Notes under the pieces: generated by a model | What the model was told of the DNA's origin: nothing | Databases searched by the model: none | Seen by the model: the letters and a program-made list of their open reading frames with translations, nothing else | Translations under genes and position numbers: made by a program | Shown: in pieces, positions 11,961-23,674 of the stretch | How the letters are laid out: each line of letters opens with the position of its first letter | Position numbering within the stretch: position 1 is the stretch's first letter | Assembly: GCF_008831285.2 (NCBI RefSeq) | Contig: NC_045146.1 | Coordinates: forward strand, 2,008,001-2,072,000 | Length of the DNA stretch: 64,000 bases | Source: Nymphaea colorata | Lineage: Eukaryota; Streptophyta; Magnoliopsida; Nymphaeales; Nymphaeaceae | Direction: 5' to 3'

Positions 11961-12158
11961 CCGACATAGAAGCAACACACGATGGCTTCCGCTCGCTTTA
12001 GTCATCCATCCCCATAGCATCATCCCCCAAGCAAAAGAGCCACTACCCATAAGTCGGGGTGTTAAAAACAGATAGCGAGCGAGCGAGAGAATGGGAGAAG
12101 CTGTGGGAGACTCATAAAACCAGGCGGCCACTCGTTCTATGGAGAAATCTTTGGCCAT
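11961..12158 (-). other. Possible upstream exon: 66-codon open frame before a GT donor
   Basis: A true ATG at 12156-12158 opens a frame beginning MAKDFSIERVAAWFYES that runs to a plausible donor (CGG|GTATGC). Joined to the strong acceptor at 11058 it meets a TGA before the main ATG and would act as an upstream ORF. Joined to the alternative acceptor at 11045 it would read in frame into the main protein (…LLLCR-TMTISLL…). The sequence alone does not decide which is used, or whether the exon is coding at all. Confidence 0.4.
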
Positions 12159-13689
12159 AATCCCAGATGCAGACCTCAGAAAGTTTTTATTTGTTTAAAA
12201 CGAGTTTTTTAGTCATAACGTGCTCTGGTAATCGGCTTGCGATGGGGCGAAGTAATGCGCCAGGCTTATGAAGCGAGGCGTAATGAAGCGTAAGTACCAA
12301 GACAAAAAATTATTTAATATAAAATATTTATATAAATAATGTTAAAATAAAAAACAACGAGGAAAATAACGTGTAAGTAAATAACCGCTGACACTCTCAA
12401 TGGAATTTGAAAACTTAAACAAAAGTCTGATTCAATGAAGTGCTTGATCCACAACGCAGCCAAGCTTTTAAAAAATAAATAAACAAACAAATAATCTGGT
12501 TGCTCTTTAAACATGAACTGAAATTGAAATCAAACTATCACGCCAAAGTTTCCCTAAATCAAGGAGAAAACGTTAAATCCAGCCTTTTAGAAAGAGAAAC
12601 ACGAGAAAAATAAACCCTCAAATGATTTGCTAATATCAAGAAATTTAAATTCGTATGTGAAATGTCATAATAAACAACATCATCTATCTCCTCTGCACAA
12701 ATTACAAGCAACTAACAAGTCACATCGGTATTGCAATAATATTTTTCGTGACAATATCACAACACATGCCCCAACTTTGTTACTCTTAAAAAACCAATGT
12801 TGTAAAAGGCATACGCCTTTTGAAGGAAAATGCTTTGAGGCAAGGTGGTAACACTCATTTACCCTGCTCAACATATTTAACGCCTTACGCATGTTATGTG
12901 TTTTCAATTTAAAACAATAAGAATATTAAAGAAAACAATTTAAAGTAACAACGGTTGGAATGTTGGTAGGCGATGAGCCTCATTCCTAATAAATTTTAAG
13001 AGCATCAAATTTATATTTTGTTATGGAGGCCACCTAACATGCAAGCTGAAGCACGATGAAAGGCAATACCCTAAAACACTGAACCTAACATGCAAGTTGA
13101 AACACGACAAAAGACAATACCCTAAAGCACTGGAAGTATACTTTATATTTTATAAGGACAAGGGATTGGGTGAAGGTTTAAGCCTTTTATCGAACGGTAA
13201 AAAACCATGCTCACTATAAACTTTTTTAGGTTAAAAAAACAATTGTGTCTTGTACATGACCAATTAATTTGATCAAAACAAGCAATTGACTGACATTTTT
13301 TTTATATATAAATATCACCTTAAATTGCATTTTATGCTTTTCTAGTCAACATTGTTTTGCTTTTCAAGTTAACAAAGATTTACTCGCCTTGTTTTGATGA
13401 AAGATTTTGAAGAAGTCTGAAAGGTGGTCTCTCTTCGAAATTATGGCAAAAGATAGAACCTGCCACGAGAGTTGCCCACCCTTACTTATACAATGTGTTC
13501 CCATCCCCTTGGTCGGATACTGAGCCGTCCGGTCCAACGCAACGCAACGGAAAAATGACGTGTTTTTTACACGCCATCGCTGATCGCACTTGGCTTGGCA
13601 TAAGGAAGATTTTATAGTCGAGCAAACGCTTCGAGGCGGGAAGAAGCGAACGCTTCAAAGCGTTATACGGCGGCGCACTTTGACGCGAG
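12159..13689. other. Divergent intergenic region between the 9-12 kb gene and DSS1
   Basis: It should hold the promoters of both neighbours, which are transcribed away from each other. No gene is visible. Fragments rich in AAGCG/CGCTT and GGCATACGCC (12235-12300, 12800-12840, 13610-13670) look like pieces of one dispersed repeat. 13646-13661 is a short palindrome (AACGCTTCAAAGCGTT). Confidence 0.45.
13032..13133. repeat. 51-bp imperfect tandem duplication
   Basis: ACCTAACATGCAAG(C/T)TGAA recurs 51 bp apart (13032 and 13083), each copy continuing through CAATACCCTAAA(A/G)CACT. The copies differ at several positions. No coding role is apparent. Confidence 0.75.
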
Positions 13690-13827
13690 GCACGATATGT
13701 TTGTTAGTTAAACGAAAGGTGTCGAAACTTTGTTTTCTTCAACCAGCATTTCGAGGGTTGCCATCTCTCCCCGTCGCCCCCTGTCTCTCGCCCGTTTCTC
13801 ACTTTTCACCGTCCATCGGCCGCTAGG
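13690..13827 (+). other. DSS1: Probable 5' UTR exon of DSS1
   Basis: A C/T-rich, GC-richer stretch with no ATG near its end stops at a donor (GCTAGG|GTATGT at 13827), typical of a plant leader exon with a first intron in the 5' UTR. The only downstream same-strand gene is DSS1, whose ATG lies 12 bases after an acceptor (TTTCAG at 17965). The left limit is a guess and the pairing is inferred. Confidence 0.45.
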
Positions 13828-16800
13828 GTATGTTTCTCTCTCTATCACTCACTTTCTCCGTCTGTGTTGGGGCGAGTGTCTTTTTGTTGTTGCTACAGGC
13901 GTTTCTTTTTGCAAAGTTTGCTTCTCATCTTCCTTTCTTTCTATTATTTTGGTTTCAAGGTTATTGTTGATGGGTTCTGCGAGCGAATGTTTTTTATTAC
14001 AATAAATTGGTCCCTCTCGTTGTTCCGAGGAGCTCGGGTTCGATGTCTATGTGAGAAGGATGAGAAGTGGTTTTCGTAGTTTGTGGATTTAGCTCGATTG
14101 GTCTTTGTCCCGGTTAATTTTGATATCCGATTGGGAAATACAATGTGTTTTTTTATTTGAATTTGTTTATGATTATTTAGGTACTTTCATTTTTACAATA
14201 TACGTCTTGCAGCAAGTTTACTCTTTGAGTGCTTGCCTCGTCTTGCCAACTTTTTTATCTCCATCTTCAGTTTTTTATTTCATCCTCTGCGACATGTGTA
14301 TGAAGGGTCGTCTTCCGTGATAATTTTCTACATGTGTTACTATCCATTGGATCAGTACTCCATAGGAAGAACTCCAAAGGGCTAGGTGTTTCCTTAGTTA
14401 TGCCCCTGGAACAATTATTCTGGAACTAGACTTCCAATGTATTCATTCCAGTTCAGGGTGGAACTTGGAAGAGGATGTTTGCACCAGCTGAGTAGGAATA
14501 CCTATCAGTTCGATTCTAGAGCAGATGAGAATCTTCTAATTGAGGAGCAACCAAGGATGCCTTGATTTGAGAAATAGGTTTTAGACCTTCTTTTCAGTGG
14601 GTGAGAGAAGATAAAGATTAATGATTTTACAATTTTGGCCTTGAGAAAGAGAAAGAAACTTAAGAAAGTATGAACTAAGAATTACCATTCTCTTTGCCAT
14701 CAATATGATATGTGTTCAGTTAGAGATGTTGGTTTATTAGGTGCATATTTCTGGAGTTCTCCTGGTCTGTGTTCATTAACATGAAACCATACCTCTCATG
14801 GATATCAAGAACACTGTAGCAGATATGAAGACCATATTGGCTGGAAAGACATTAAATATACTTTTGGTCTTGGAGCAAACCATCCCTGGTTAGCACAGAG
14901 ATCGACAATCTAGAAACTTACCTACTATCGTCAGGATGACAATCCTTAAAAGACTTGTATACTTGTTATCATAGACTGCTCTTAGAATTGGTACATCATA
15001 AAGGAGATTGTTTAGTTTGGTTTCACATGAGTCTGGTCTCATTTTCTAGAGGTGGTTTGCTTTCATCCAGGATCATGGAAATGGACATATCTGCATTTGA
15101 TGGTTGATCAGGGAAGATCAACACTAATTGGAGAATTTTAGGTGTAGTTCAAGAAGAGTAGCACCCTCATCTGCAAACAAAGAAGTCTCTGGAGCCAAAT
15201 GATAAGCAGCAAAATCCACATATGGGCTACCTTTAACTCGCTCACATTAACTCTCTTCAGCAGAAGCTGAACCACGTAGAACCATAACATGGAATGTGAA
15301 TTGCCTACTTTATGGAACCCTAGTCCAAGTTTTTTGTGCAGGAGATAATAGTATTGTGATGAAGTTGATTGTGTTTAGGATGCATATAAAATGGCATGTT
15401 AATTTGAACGAAGTTGTAACTATTTTTATTTTTTAATAGTTTGATGAATATCGGAGTTCACAAGTAAATCTGATGCAAGATACAAGCTACAACATGCACT
15501 TGTAGAAAGCAAATGTCTAACAGCACAACATGAGGCTAGAGAAAACTTGTAGATGTATTAATGATACTTTTGTTGCATTTTTTTCATAATATAGCCACCA
15601 CCATGCATTAATATTTCTTCATTTTTGTATTTTTAATTATATAGTGCCTTGAACTATGAGAAAATTTTGAAAATATGTCCTGGAGGTTGAGAAAATTCTA
15701 AAAATATGCCCTAGATGTTGAGATTATATAATATCATGAAATACCATCCAACGGAAACTCTAAGAGGTTGCTTTTTGTTGTGAGTAAGAAGCGAAAAACT
15801 TTATATGTATTGAGGCAATAAGAGTTCTATATGACAAAATAGCTTCTATTTTCTGTAATAATAAGATTGCCAACTAATGAAAAAAATAGTGAACTAGTGA
15901 AAAAAATGTCAGCTCAATCAGGTGAAGAACTGCAGTCTGGGAAAAGCAAAAGAATGTGGAACATAATTCTTTCTTTTTAATGGCGTGATGAAGTTTTCAA
16001 AGTCTTCTATTCTTGAGCTGCAACAGATGGGTGAATGCCCAGCAAGAATTAAGTTTGATGAAAGTGCAATATGTAGCTGATTCTCATAACTGGATGGTGA
16101 AGAAAAAACAAGTCGTTGAAACCATTAAAAAATGGACATCAACAAGGAACTGGTGGAATTGAAATGGACTCAACACATTGAATGGTTTTATATTATGGTC
16201 CTGGATGTAAAATGTGGTTTTGTCAGTTTTGCCTGAAAGCATCAGTCTTCAAGTTCTTGTGCTAGTACTAAAAAATGAACCTGAAAGGCCCACACTTGTC
16301 AATTGATTAGCATGCCAAAGGTGAACTCAAGAAAATCCCAAAAGGCCAAACTGGAGTGCCTGATCACGTGAGGTCAAGAAAGTGAACCCTAAAATAGATC
16401 CATAAAAGATGAAGGATGTAAAAGTATACATACATACCAAAAGTATATGTTGGATTAAGTTGAGTTGGATACTTATCAAAACTGTATCTTTCTAGTGTGT
16501 CACAGGAATGAGTTAGATTTGGGACAACTAAATGTGTTTCAATAAAGGATAGAATTTATACACCAGAATCTTTTTCCATCTTCATGTTGCAAAACATGCA
16601 ACTAGGTCTAACGATTTTTCTTTTGCATCTCAATGTTGCAAAACCTATGTGGTAGAATGCTTTTAAGGAAAACTCAATTCAAGTGGGACTTGCAAGCTAC
16701 TGAAGCCATTAAACTCAATCTAAGAGAAATTCCTTGACTCGATTGTCTTTTCCTGGATTATTGCTTCTTTGGCTTTTTAAAAGCCAGATATATTATTGTT

Positions 16801-17289
16801 CATGACATTTCCTATATTGTGTTTGTAACATAGCAATTTTTTTAGTTACTAATTAGATAGAAGCTAAGTTAAATGCTTCCAAAACCTATAAAGCGCCTAT
16901 TTTGAAGGTATCCTCAATTTTTAGCTTGTAAGACTCAAGTTATTTCCTTGATGAAGATTGCAGATTTATAGGTTTAACTGCCACAAGTGTTTATGTCTAT
17001 ATGTATATAAAGTGAGATAGAGAGAGAGCTTGATTAGTATTTAAGACATGTTCATATTTTATATAGGAATGTGAAAACTGTGAAATGCATTTAGACATAA
17101 ACAACAAACTATGCTTCAAGGAAACCCTCATTGTGTCACTCTTACGTTTCAATGTTAATACAAAATTAATCGATGGAAATGTAAAACATGTTAATGTCCA
17201 CACCATGGACAGGAATAATTGGTATAATTTAAGTGATATTGTTCTTTTGAATACTAACTATATGTGCTTAGTGAACTACATTGATTCAG

Positions 17290-17403
17290 TTGATTTGCAT
17301 GTCTGTTAGTTTTCTACTTTCTACCTTTTGTTTTCAGTCGATTTGCATATGTCTGTTAGTTTTCTACTTTCTACCTTTTGTTTTCAGTCAATTTGCATAT
17401 GCC
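17290..17403. repeat. 50-bp tandem repeat, two copies plus a partial third
   Basis: GATTTGCAT(AT)GTCTGTTAG followed by TTTCTACTTTCTACC recurs at 17290-17339 and 17340-17389, with a partial third copy to 17403. The copies are nearly identical. Confidence 0.85.
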
Positions 17404-17479
17404 TTTGATTTTTTTTGTGTATTAGAAATTTATTCTTAAACTTCAAATATCCGAGTAGAGTCAGTAGAAACTTAGAAAC

Positions 17480-17723
17480 TTATTCTTAAAATTTTTTTTT
17501 GCCTGCTTGTGTTCATTTTCTAATTTTTTTTATGTACTTCTTCTTTTGTTGTTGTCTTATTAGTTTCTTAGATAATTTATTTTTTCCTAATTTGAGGAAT
17601 TTTTTAGGATTTTTTTTAAATTTTCTAAAAATTGCCATATTTTTCAAGCTTGCCGTATTATACCTGAGAAAAACCTCACCATCTAAAACTTTGAAACGTT
17701 ATGTGTGTCTATTGAACCCATGA
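17480..17723 (+). repeat. T-rich dispersed repeat, copy 1
   Basis: A T-rich segment ending CGTATTATACCTGAGAAAAA, then CCTCACCATCTAAAAC and TTTGAAACGTTATGTG. The same order of motifs, diverged, occurs at 28900-29130 inside the phosphatase pseudogene. Element type is not identified. Confidence 0.55.
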
Positions 17724-17906
17724 GGGCCGCTCCATCAGCTTTGATTAGTGAAAGGAAAATGCAGAAAAGTAAAAAATGAGATGCTTGCACTTCAAAAGTT
17801 GAGTCAACTCACTGCAACAGTTGGTTTGGTCATAATCAAAGACCACATTATTTCTCAACTGTTTGTTTCATCAGTAAGGCGTGTTTTAGGGAGCACAACT
17901 ATATCT

Positions 17907-18319
17907 TTAACCTTCCTATGGTGCATTGTCCAAGAAGTTGATTTGATCCATGTGTAATGTTTCAGTTTAGTTGAAAGATGGCAGAAGAACCCAAAGTGAC
18001 AATGGAGGATGCTAAGATTGATCTATTTGAAGATGATGATGAGTTTGAAGAATTTGAATGTGAAGGTAAGATGTGTATTGGCAAGCTTCAGTTCATTTTT
18101 CTGCTTTCTGCATCATTTTGATTTTGAACAATCTACTCTGCCAGTTCCCTAGTCTGGTGTTTTAGAGAGTATGATTATATCTGTTTCATGTTACTATGAT
18201 ATGATGTGTGACCGTGTTACCATGTTGGGTTCTTTAACCTTCCTATGGTGCATCGTCCAAGAAGTTCATTTTATCCATATGTAATGTTTCAATTTATTCG
18301 AAAGATGGCAGAAGAACCA
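17907..18319 (+). repeat. Partial duplication of the DSS1 start-codon region, period 327 bp
   Basis: 17907-17992 (acceptor region, ATG and first five codons of DSS1) recurs at 18234-18319 with about ten differences. The second copy keeps CTTCCTATGGTGCAT, TGTAATGTTTCA and ATGGCAGAAGAACC, then diverges. Its ATG at 18305 opens only [12 protein letters not shown] before a stop. Confidence 0.88.
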
Positions 18320-18826
18320 AGTTCTTGGTTTTTGTGCTTTTAATCCACAACCAGCTTTGCAAATCAACGGGGCAACAAACGCTATTTGAAGACATAACAT
18401 TGATATAGCAATTGATTTCTGTGAAGGTTTTGATGAGAAAAAAATATTATGTTCTTGGACATGTTCCAAAAACACCATGTTCTTGTCCTAGGCAACATGC
18501 TGTGATTATGGATGCTATTCCTACATCCAACAGTCAAATGTTGTACATAATTACATCATGTTTGGAGAAGAATATTATGTTTTTGAAACATGTAACTAAG
18601 AACACAATGTTCTTATCAAACGTCTACTGCCTTTTGATTCACAAATATAAGTCTTGGAAAATGCTCTGTTATGGAACATAGTGTCTGGTTTCCCCAATGG
18701 CACCTAGTTTTTTCCAGTGAGGTGACCCCTATGGATGCCGGTATCTGAACAGGAGTGTCTCACATTTGATTACACAAACTTGGACAGATCCCAATTGCAT
18801 TTGGTTGCACATGCATCTAAATATTT

Positions 18827-18920
<94 letters not shown>

Positions 18921-21023
18921 ACTTTTAATTTTTCCATGAACTTTTTAGCTAGAAATAATTTGAATGAAAATGGATATAAATTTTCCAACCATAATGACAA
19001 TCGAGCAATCCTAACCCCAATTTCTTGGTGGAAGTGTGCCCTTGCGTCGATTTGCAACTCAGTTTCAGGCTGTTGGCTCTACATGGCAGCTTGCCATGAG
19101 ATGGAAAGCAAAATAAAGACTTTTGAAACCAAATTAGGGATCAATATAGAGTGGAAAAACGAAAGGAGGGAACTGGACTTTGTTTTTCTGGATTGTAGTC
19201 CTTTGATAACAACAATGATACCTGCTTTATGTTCTTACTAAAATGATTTCAAGAGACTGAGATGAAAGATCCCAAGATCCAGCAGGACCATTAGAATGTG
19301 ATAATGGAAAGGAATTTGTCATATGTGTATGGGTGTGAACTGTGAAGCAATTTAAAAAACCATGGGTATAGGAACATGACTGTATATTATATATATATGT
19401 ATATGCTCAGCGCGCACACCCACACACATACATAATAAGAAAGAAATTATATTCCTTAAGATTCTAACAAACCGAAAATGCACCATTGCTATCATGATTG
19501 ATAATTTATAAATTACAAAAGATACATTTAATCCAGAAAATCTTGTTCATATAAAAGCTAAAAAGTGTAAACTGAAACATGAAAACTATCAAATGAACAT
19601 AGTGTCGTAAACTAAAGAATGAAAACCTTAAATATTACATAGTAACATACTTTGATTAACAAAATTTGTATAATAAAGACTTTATGAAATACTTAAAGTT
19701 TTACATAATTTATAGTTACAACTTGCATATATTCTTACGTACTTTATGAAATACTTAAGTTTGAATACTTTAAGGAAGAGCACCAAGGCTCATGGAAGGA
19801 TGGGTTCAAACTTCAAAGAACCCAAAGAACAAACAGTTTAACTGTTAATACTCTATAGAACAGAAAATACAATAAGTGACTAGGGAGAGGATAGTTGCCC
19901 TCTATTTAGAAGGACTAGCAAGCCGTTGGAGCTAGCCAGCTGCTGGCTTTTGCATCAGAAAATGAAAAATAGATTCTAATCGCTAAAATGATCAGATGGA
20001 GATGGTACAAACAATAGATGAGCAAAACGTTCAGTCACACAGTTGCCATTCACATTTCAGAAAAATAGAAATAAAATCTGAACATAACACACAAATTGGG
20101 CAAATCAGCATGATATTGGGAAAATACGAAATTGAGCAAATAATCAGCACAAGGTGCCAGCAGGAAATTGGGCAAATCATCCCCCCCCCCTTCCCTGCCC
20201 AAAAAAAAAATCCAACACACTACATTGAACCTACCAAAACCAGAGGAAGATGGTGATGGAAAATGAAAATAGGCTGCCCACATTCATACCTGTCGCTTGC
20301 CGGAAGTGTAGCTGTTCACCGGAAGGTAGCTCCCTGCTGAAGAAGTCTTTGGATGCCGGAGAAATCCCACCTAGACTTTGAAACTCAACAGCATGGGAGG
20401 CAGCTTTCGTTCAGTCAGAGGCTGCTTGTTCATCGTGTATGAACACAGTGAACTTAAAAAGGGGGCCCCTAATTTTTTGGACCAAAATGGACATCCAACA
20501 CTGCTTGGACCATGTCCGCACCTGCACCTGTGTAGGCTTGCATCGACACAGGTAACGGTAAGTTTTTAAACGCACCCATGTTACATAGATAGGAAGTCAA
20601 ACTTCACTCACTATTTTTTTGTCTCAACTGGAGTGTTTTGTCGTTATGGTGGAACACCAAAATTGATTCAAGTTGCCCAAGTGGAACATCTTCTTATGTG
20701 TATTAAAGTCAACTCCATTTGATTTGCCACTGTGGGACTCACCTCTGTTTGGAAGAGAGGTTTCCATTCTGTCAGAGTGGTCTGTCAAGGAAATGACCTG
20801 GAAGAGATCTGTGTGGGTGAGATGATGCTATATGCTGAGTTGCTACTAATTTTTCTGTTTGGCTCAAGTCAAATTTTGTTGAAATGCAGAATGGGATGAT
20901 GAGAAGGAAGAAGAGAAGGAAGCAACACAACAGTGGGAAGATGACTGGGATGACGATGACGTTAATGATGACTTCTCTCTTCAATTGAGAAGGGAGCTGG
21001 AGAACAACTCAGAGAAGAAATAA
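17978..21023 (+). CDS. DSS1: DSS1/SEM1, small acidic subunit of the 26S proteasome lid
   Basis: Two coding exons, 17978-18065 and 20890-21023, join in phase 1 (G|GTAAGA donor, ATGCAG acceptor) to give 73 residues, the usual plant length. It starts [20 protein letters not shown] and ends ELENNSEKK. The two acidic Trp/Phe patches ([10 protein letters not shown] and [17 protein letters not shown]) are the hallmark of DSS1/Sem1 and bind lid subunits, BRCA2 and TREX-2 partners in studied species. The protein is intrinsically disordered and acts in nucleus and cytoplasm. The intron (2,824 bp) holds a duplicate of the start region and a long TA microsatellite. I see no lesion in the coding sequence. 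Confidence 0.96.
18066..20889 (+). other. DSS1 coding intron
   Basis: Starts GTAAGATG and ends AAATGCAG. Apart from the duplicated start region and the TA run it shows no gene. 18410-18620 repeats short phrases such as AT(T)ATGTT(C/T)TTG and ACACCATGTTCTTG. A ten-base C run followed by A-rich sequence lies near 20181-20210. Confidence 0.8.
18829..18916. repeat. (AT)44 microsatellite
   Basis: An uninterrupted AT dinucleotide run of 88 bp inside the DSS1 intron. It produces a meaningless long open frame of alternating Tyr-Ile on both strands. Such runs are usually length-variable. Confidence 0.97.
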
Positions 21024-22360
21024 ACTTTTCCTTGACAAATGTGTCTTTGGAGTTTGGACCCTGTAACATGTTTTTACGTGACAGGTGATTATGATACAAC
21101 ATAGTTATGCTTAGAATGGGTTATCGACTTTATCAAAAGTTTCAAGTGCTGTAATATAGATCTCCTGATGCTTCACTGCGTAGTGTAATTTCATTTTGAA
21201 GAGCTTTCAAGTTTTTAACCTGAAGCAATGGTAAGATTAAAACTGTCAGCAGAAAATGCAGACCAAAAACCCTAGTTTTTTCCATTCATTTGTTTGGGTT
21301 AGGGTGTCTGGTTTCTTTTGAAAATTCCTCTTACAAGTTAGTTGTCGTAATCCTGGGGCCGGGGAATGCCGTTCTTTCCTCCACAAATTTGTGTCTGTTT
21401 TTACTGTCAGTATTCAGTAGGAAGTGATGGTAACTTCTAATCAGTGAGCAATTGAGCACTGCGACATGTCCTGGGAGTTTCATTTGCGCTGCTACCTTTG
21501 ATTATCACTTGACAAATGCTTCTTACCTTTTTGAATTTCTTGGTGTGGGCCATTTATGGTCAAACTGTCCTATATCTATCATGACCCTATAACTCAGGTT
21601 GGATGAGCTTATTATTTTTCCTTTTTTTTATGAGAGTCAACAACCATTCTTCAGCTCCAGGGGACTTGAAAAGTATAAACTTTATGTGTTTTGATTTAAC
21701 AAGAGGCCCCTCTAACAACCATTTGCAAAATGTAGCTTTTATTTGAGAAATTCAAATATGTATGAACTGTTCTTAGAACTACAGCTGAAAGTTTCCTAAA
21801 TGATAGTTTTCTTATTTCTTCTGAAAAGGAGCATAGTTGTGATAAAAAAGAAGCTTAAAAGGTTGTCTGGTACGTTGCTTCCAAGATAAGATCTTCTCAG
21901 CTTATGATTGTTGATCACAAGTTTATACTTATTAGTGGAAATCGCGGATGTAATAGTGTTTTCTTTCACTAAGGGTCTTTATCACTAGGAGCTCAAAGTA
22001 TTCATGCATATTATCCTGTATCTAGCCTACCAACCACAGCCAGGGATTGGTAAGGTTGTAACTTGGTTGGATGTTTAGTATAGTTCCAATGCATTTTTTC
22101 TGGCGAGTATGCTGAAAACGGGCAATCCACCATTATCTTGGACCAAGCGATGCTGCTATATCTAGCAGATTGCTGTCACATTTCTATCCACATTCTTGCC
22201 AACATTTCATGCCATTTATGCCTTATACTTAGATGCTTAAGTCTGGATTTAGTTATTCAAATGTGATGTTGATTGACGAGTTGATTCTTGTTGGATATCC
22301 AACGTTCTGCAGCTGTCAGCACCTTTCCAGTCTGATATGATCCGTGATCTTGGTTGCAGC

Positions 22361-22900
22361 TGTCTTCAAATTGGGCTTCTCCTCCGAACATTATCCATAA
22401 CCAATATCATCAAATTGGAGATGTATGTCTCTGCACTCATATTGATGTGTGTCTGCCGTAGTTACCACTTAGGCTGCCTGCGGGTTGCATTTGAGATGGC
22501 TGCCGTCATGGATGTAGGTCTTCGTTGGTTGAATCACATAAACGTCTTTGTTCCATCAATCTTCAGATTGGCCTCTCCTCGAAACATCTTCTAGATTATC
22601 CTTAATCAATCCCAACAAAATTATAGACTGTTTTTCCGTCCTTGTATTGATGCATATCTTCTGCTGTTATCACTCCTGCGTAGCCTGTATGCAGGTTATG
22701 TTCGCATTGCTTTTGAGATGGTTAGCTGCCATAATGGATGTACAGGTTCTTAATTATTGAATTACGTAATGTCTTCATTCCTTTCTTTCTGCTTTGCTGT
22801 ATGTGTTGAATCTGCTATTCTCTTCATCTTGTTGGCATCCATCTTCAGATCGATTCTCCTCGCAGGCACTTCACATTTTCCTTATCAATCCACCCCACTT
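22361..22900. repeat. Diverged tandem array of about 200-280-bp units
   Basis: The phrase CTTCA(A/G)ATTGG(G/C)CTCTCCTC and neighbouring text recur at 22364, 22561 and, weaker, 22843. TTTGAGATGG followed by GCTGCC and ATGGATGTA is shared by the first two units. Divergence is high, so the array is old. Confidence 0.6.
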
Positions 22901-23256
22901 TTCAATACCTTCCATGGTTTGTTTGAGCTTGCTCTTCTAAACACTAACGTCAATAATTCCTTGCGTTAAGCTATACTGTGGCTGGAGAAACCATGATCAC
23001 TTGTTCGCCTTATATGCTATCCATGTTTTGAACAACGTGGTATGATCTAAAAGGGACTCAGTTTTGGATCTAATTTTCAAAATCAACTATCGATCAGATC
23101 AGTTACAACTCAACCTCTACTTGTTGAACGTAATTGTAAGGGTGAACGTACTGATGGCCTGCAATTACCATCCTAATCACAGCGCCCGGCGATCATCAGC
23201 AAAGCGCTGATGGTTTGTGCTAGACGTTTTGACTTATTGGAAAAATTCTAATAGTT

Positions 23257-23674
23257 CAGGGCGTTTAATTCACTTGGAATCAGTGGAATTCTAGAATCAT
23301 TATTCTCATCATTTAAAAATGAAAATTGCGTTATCAAACAAAGAATTTTGATTTTGGAATTATAGACTCATTCTATAATCAAAATTCTAGCATTATGATC
23401 TATTTGAGCGGGTGGAATTATGATTCCAGCAATCTGGAATCTTTTCATCTCGTTTGGGAGCACAAAGCATGAATGCCTTAATTCATGAATTGTTTAAAAT
23501 TTTAATTCTCATTTCGTTAAAACAAGTATTTTTAATTATAGAATCAAAATTTCATACTATCAAACCCGAAGAAAAAATGAAACTGGAATTTTCATTACAA
23601 TTCCAAGTTGATGTGAAAATTTAATTCTCCAATTTTGATTCTAAAGTCAGAATTCGAAGACATCAAACGCCCCC
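23257..23674. mobile_element. MITE-like element with GGGCGTTT termini
   Basis: The left end reads CAGGGCGTTTAATTC; the right end, read on the other strand, GGGGGCGTTTGATGTC. The interior is AT-rich with many GAATTC/AGAATC-like inverted words and no coding frame, as in non-autonomous DNA transposons. No clear target duplication is visible, so the exact limits and superfamily stay open. Confidence 0.45.

Larger units (their letters stand above)
13828..17965 (+). other. Probable 5' UTR intron of DSS1 (4.1 kb)
   Basis: Begins GTATGT and ends TTTCAG. It holds no recognisable gene. 14330-16700 shows no coherent frame; some stretches may be worn transposon sequence. It also contains a 50-bp tandem repeat near 17300 and a T-rich repeat segment near 17480-17720 that recurs at 28900-29130. 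Confidence 0.45.

Noticed and set aside
18735-19241. A 168-codon open frame on + (and a matching one on -) around 18770-19240
   Set aside because: Its body is the translation of the (AT)44 run; nothing outside it resembles a protein.
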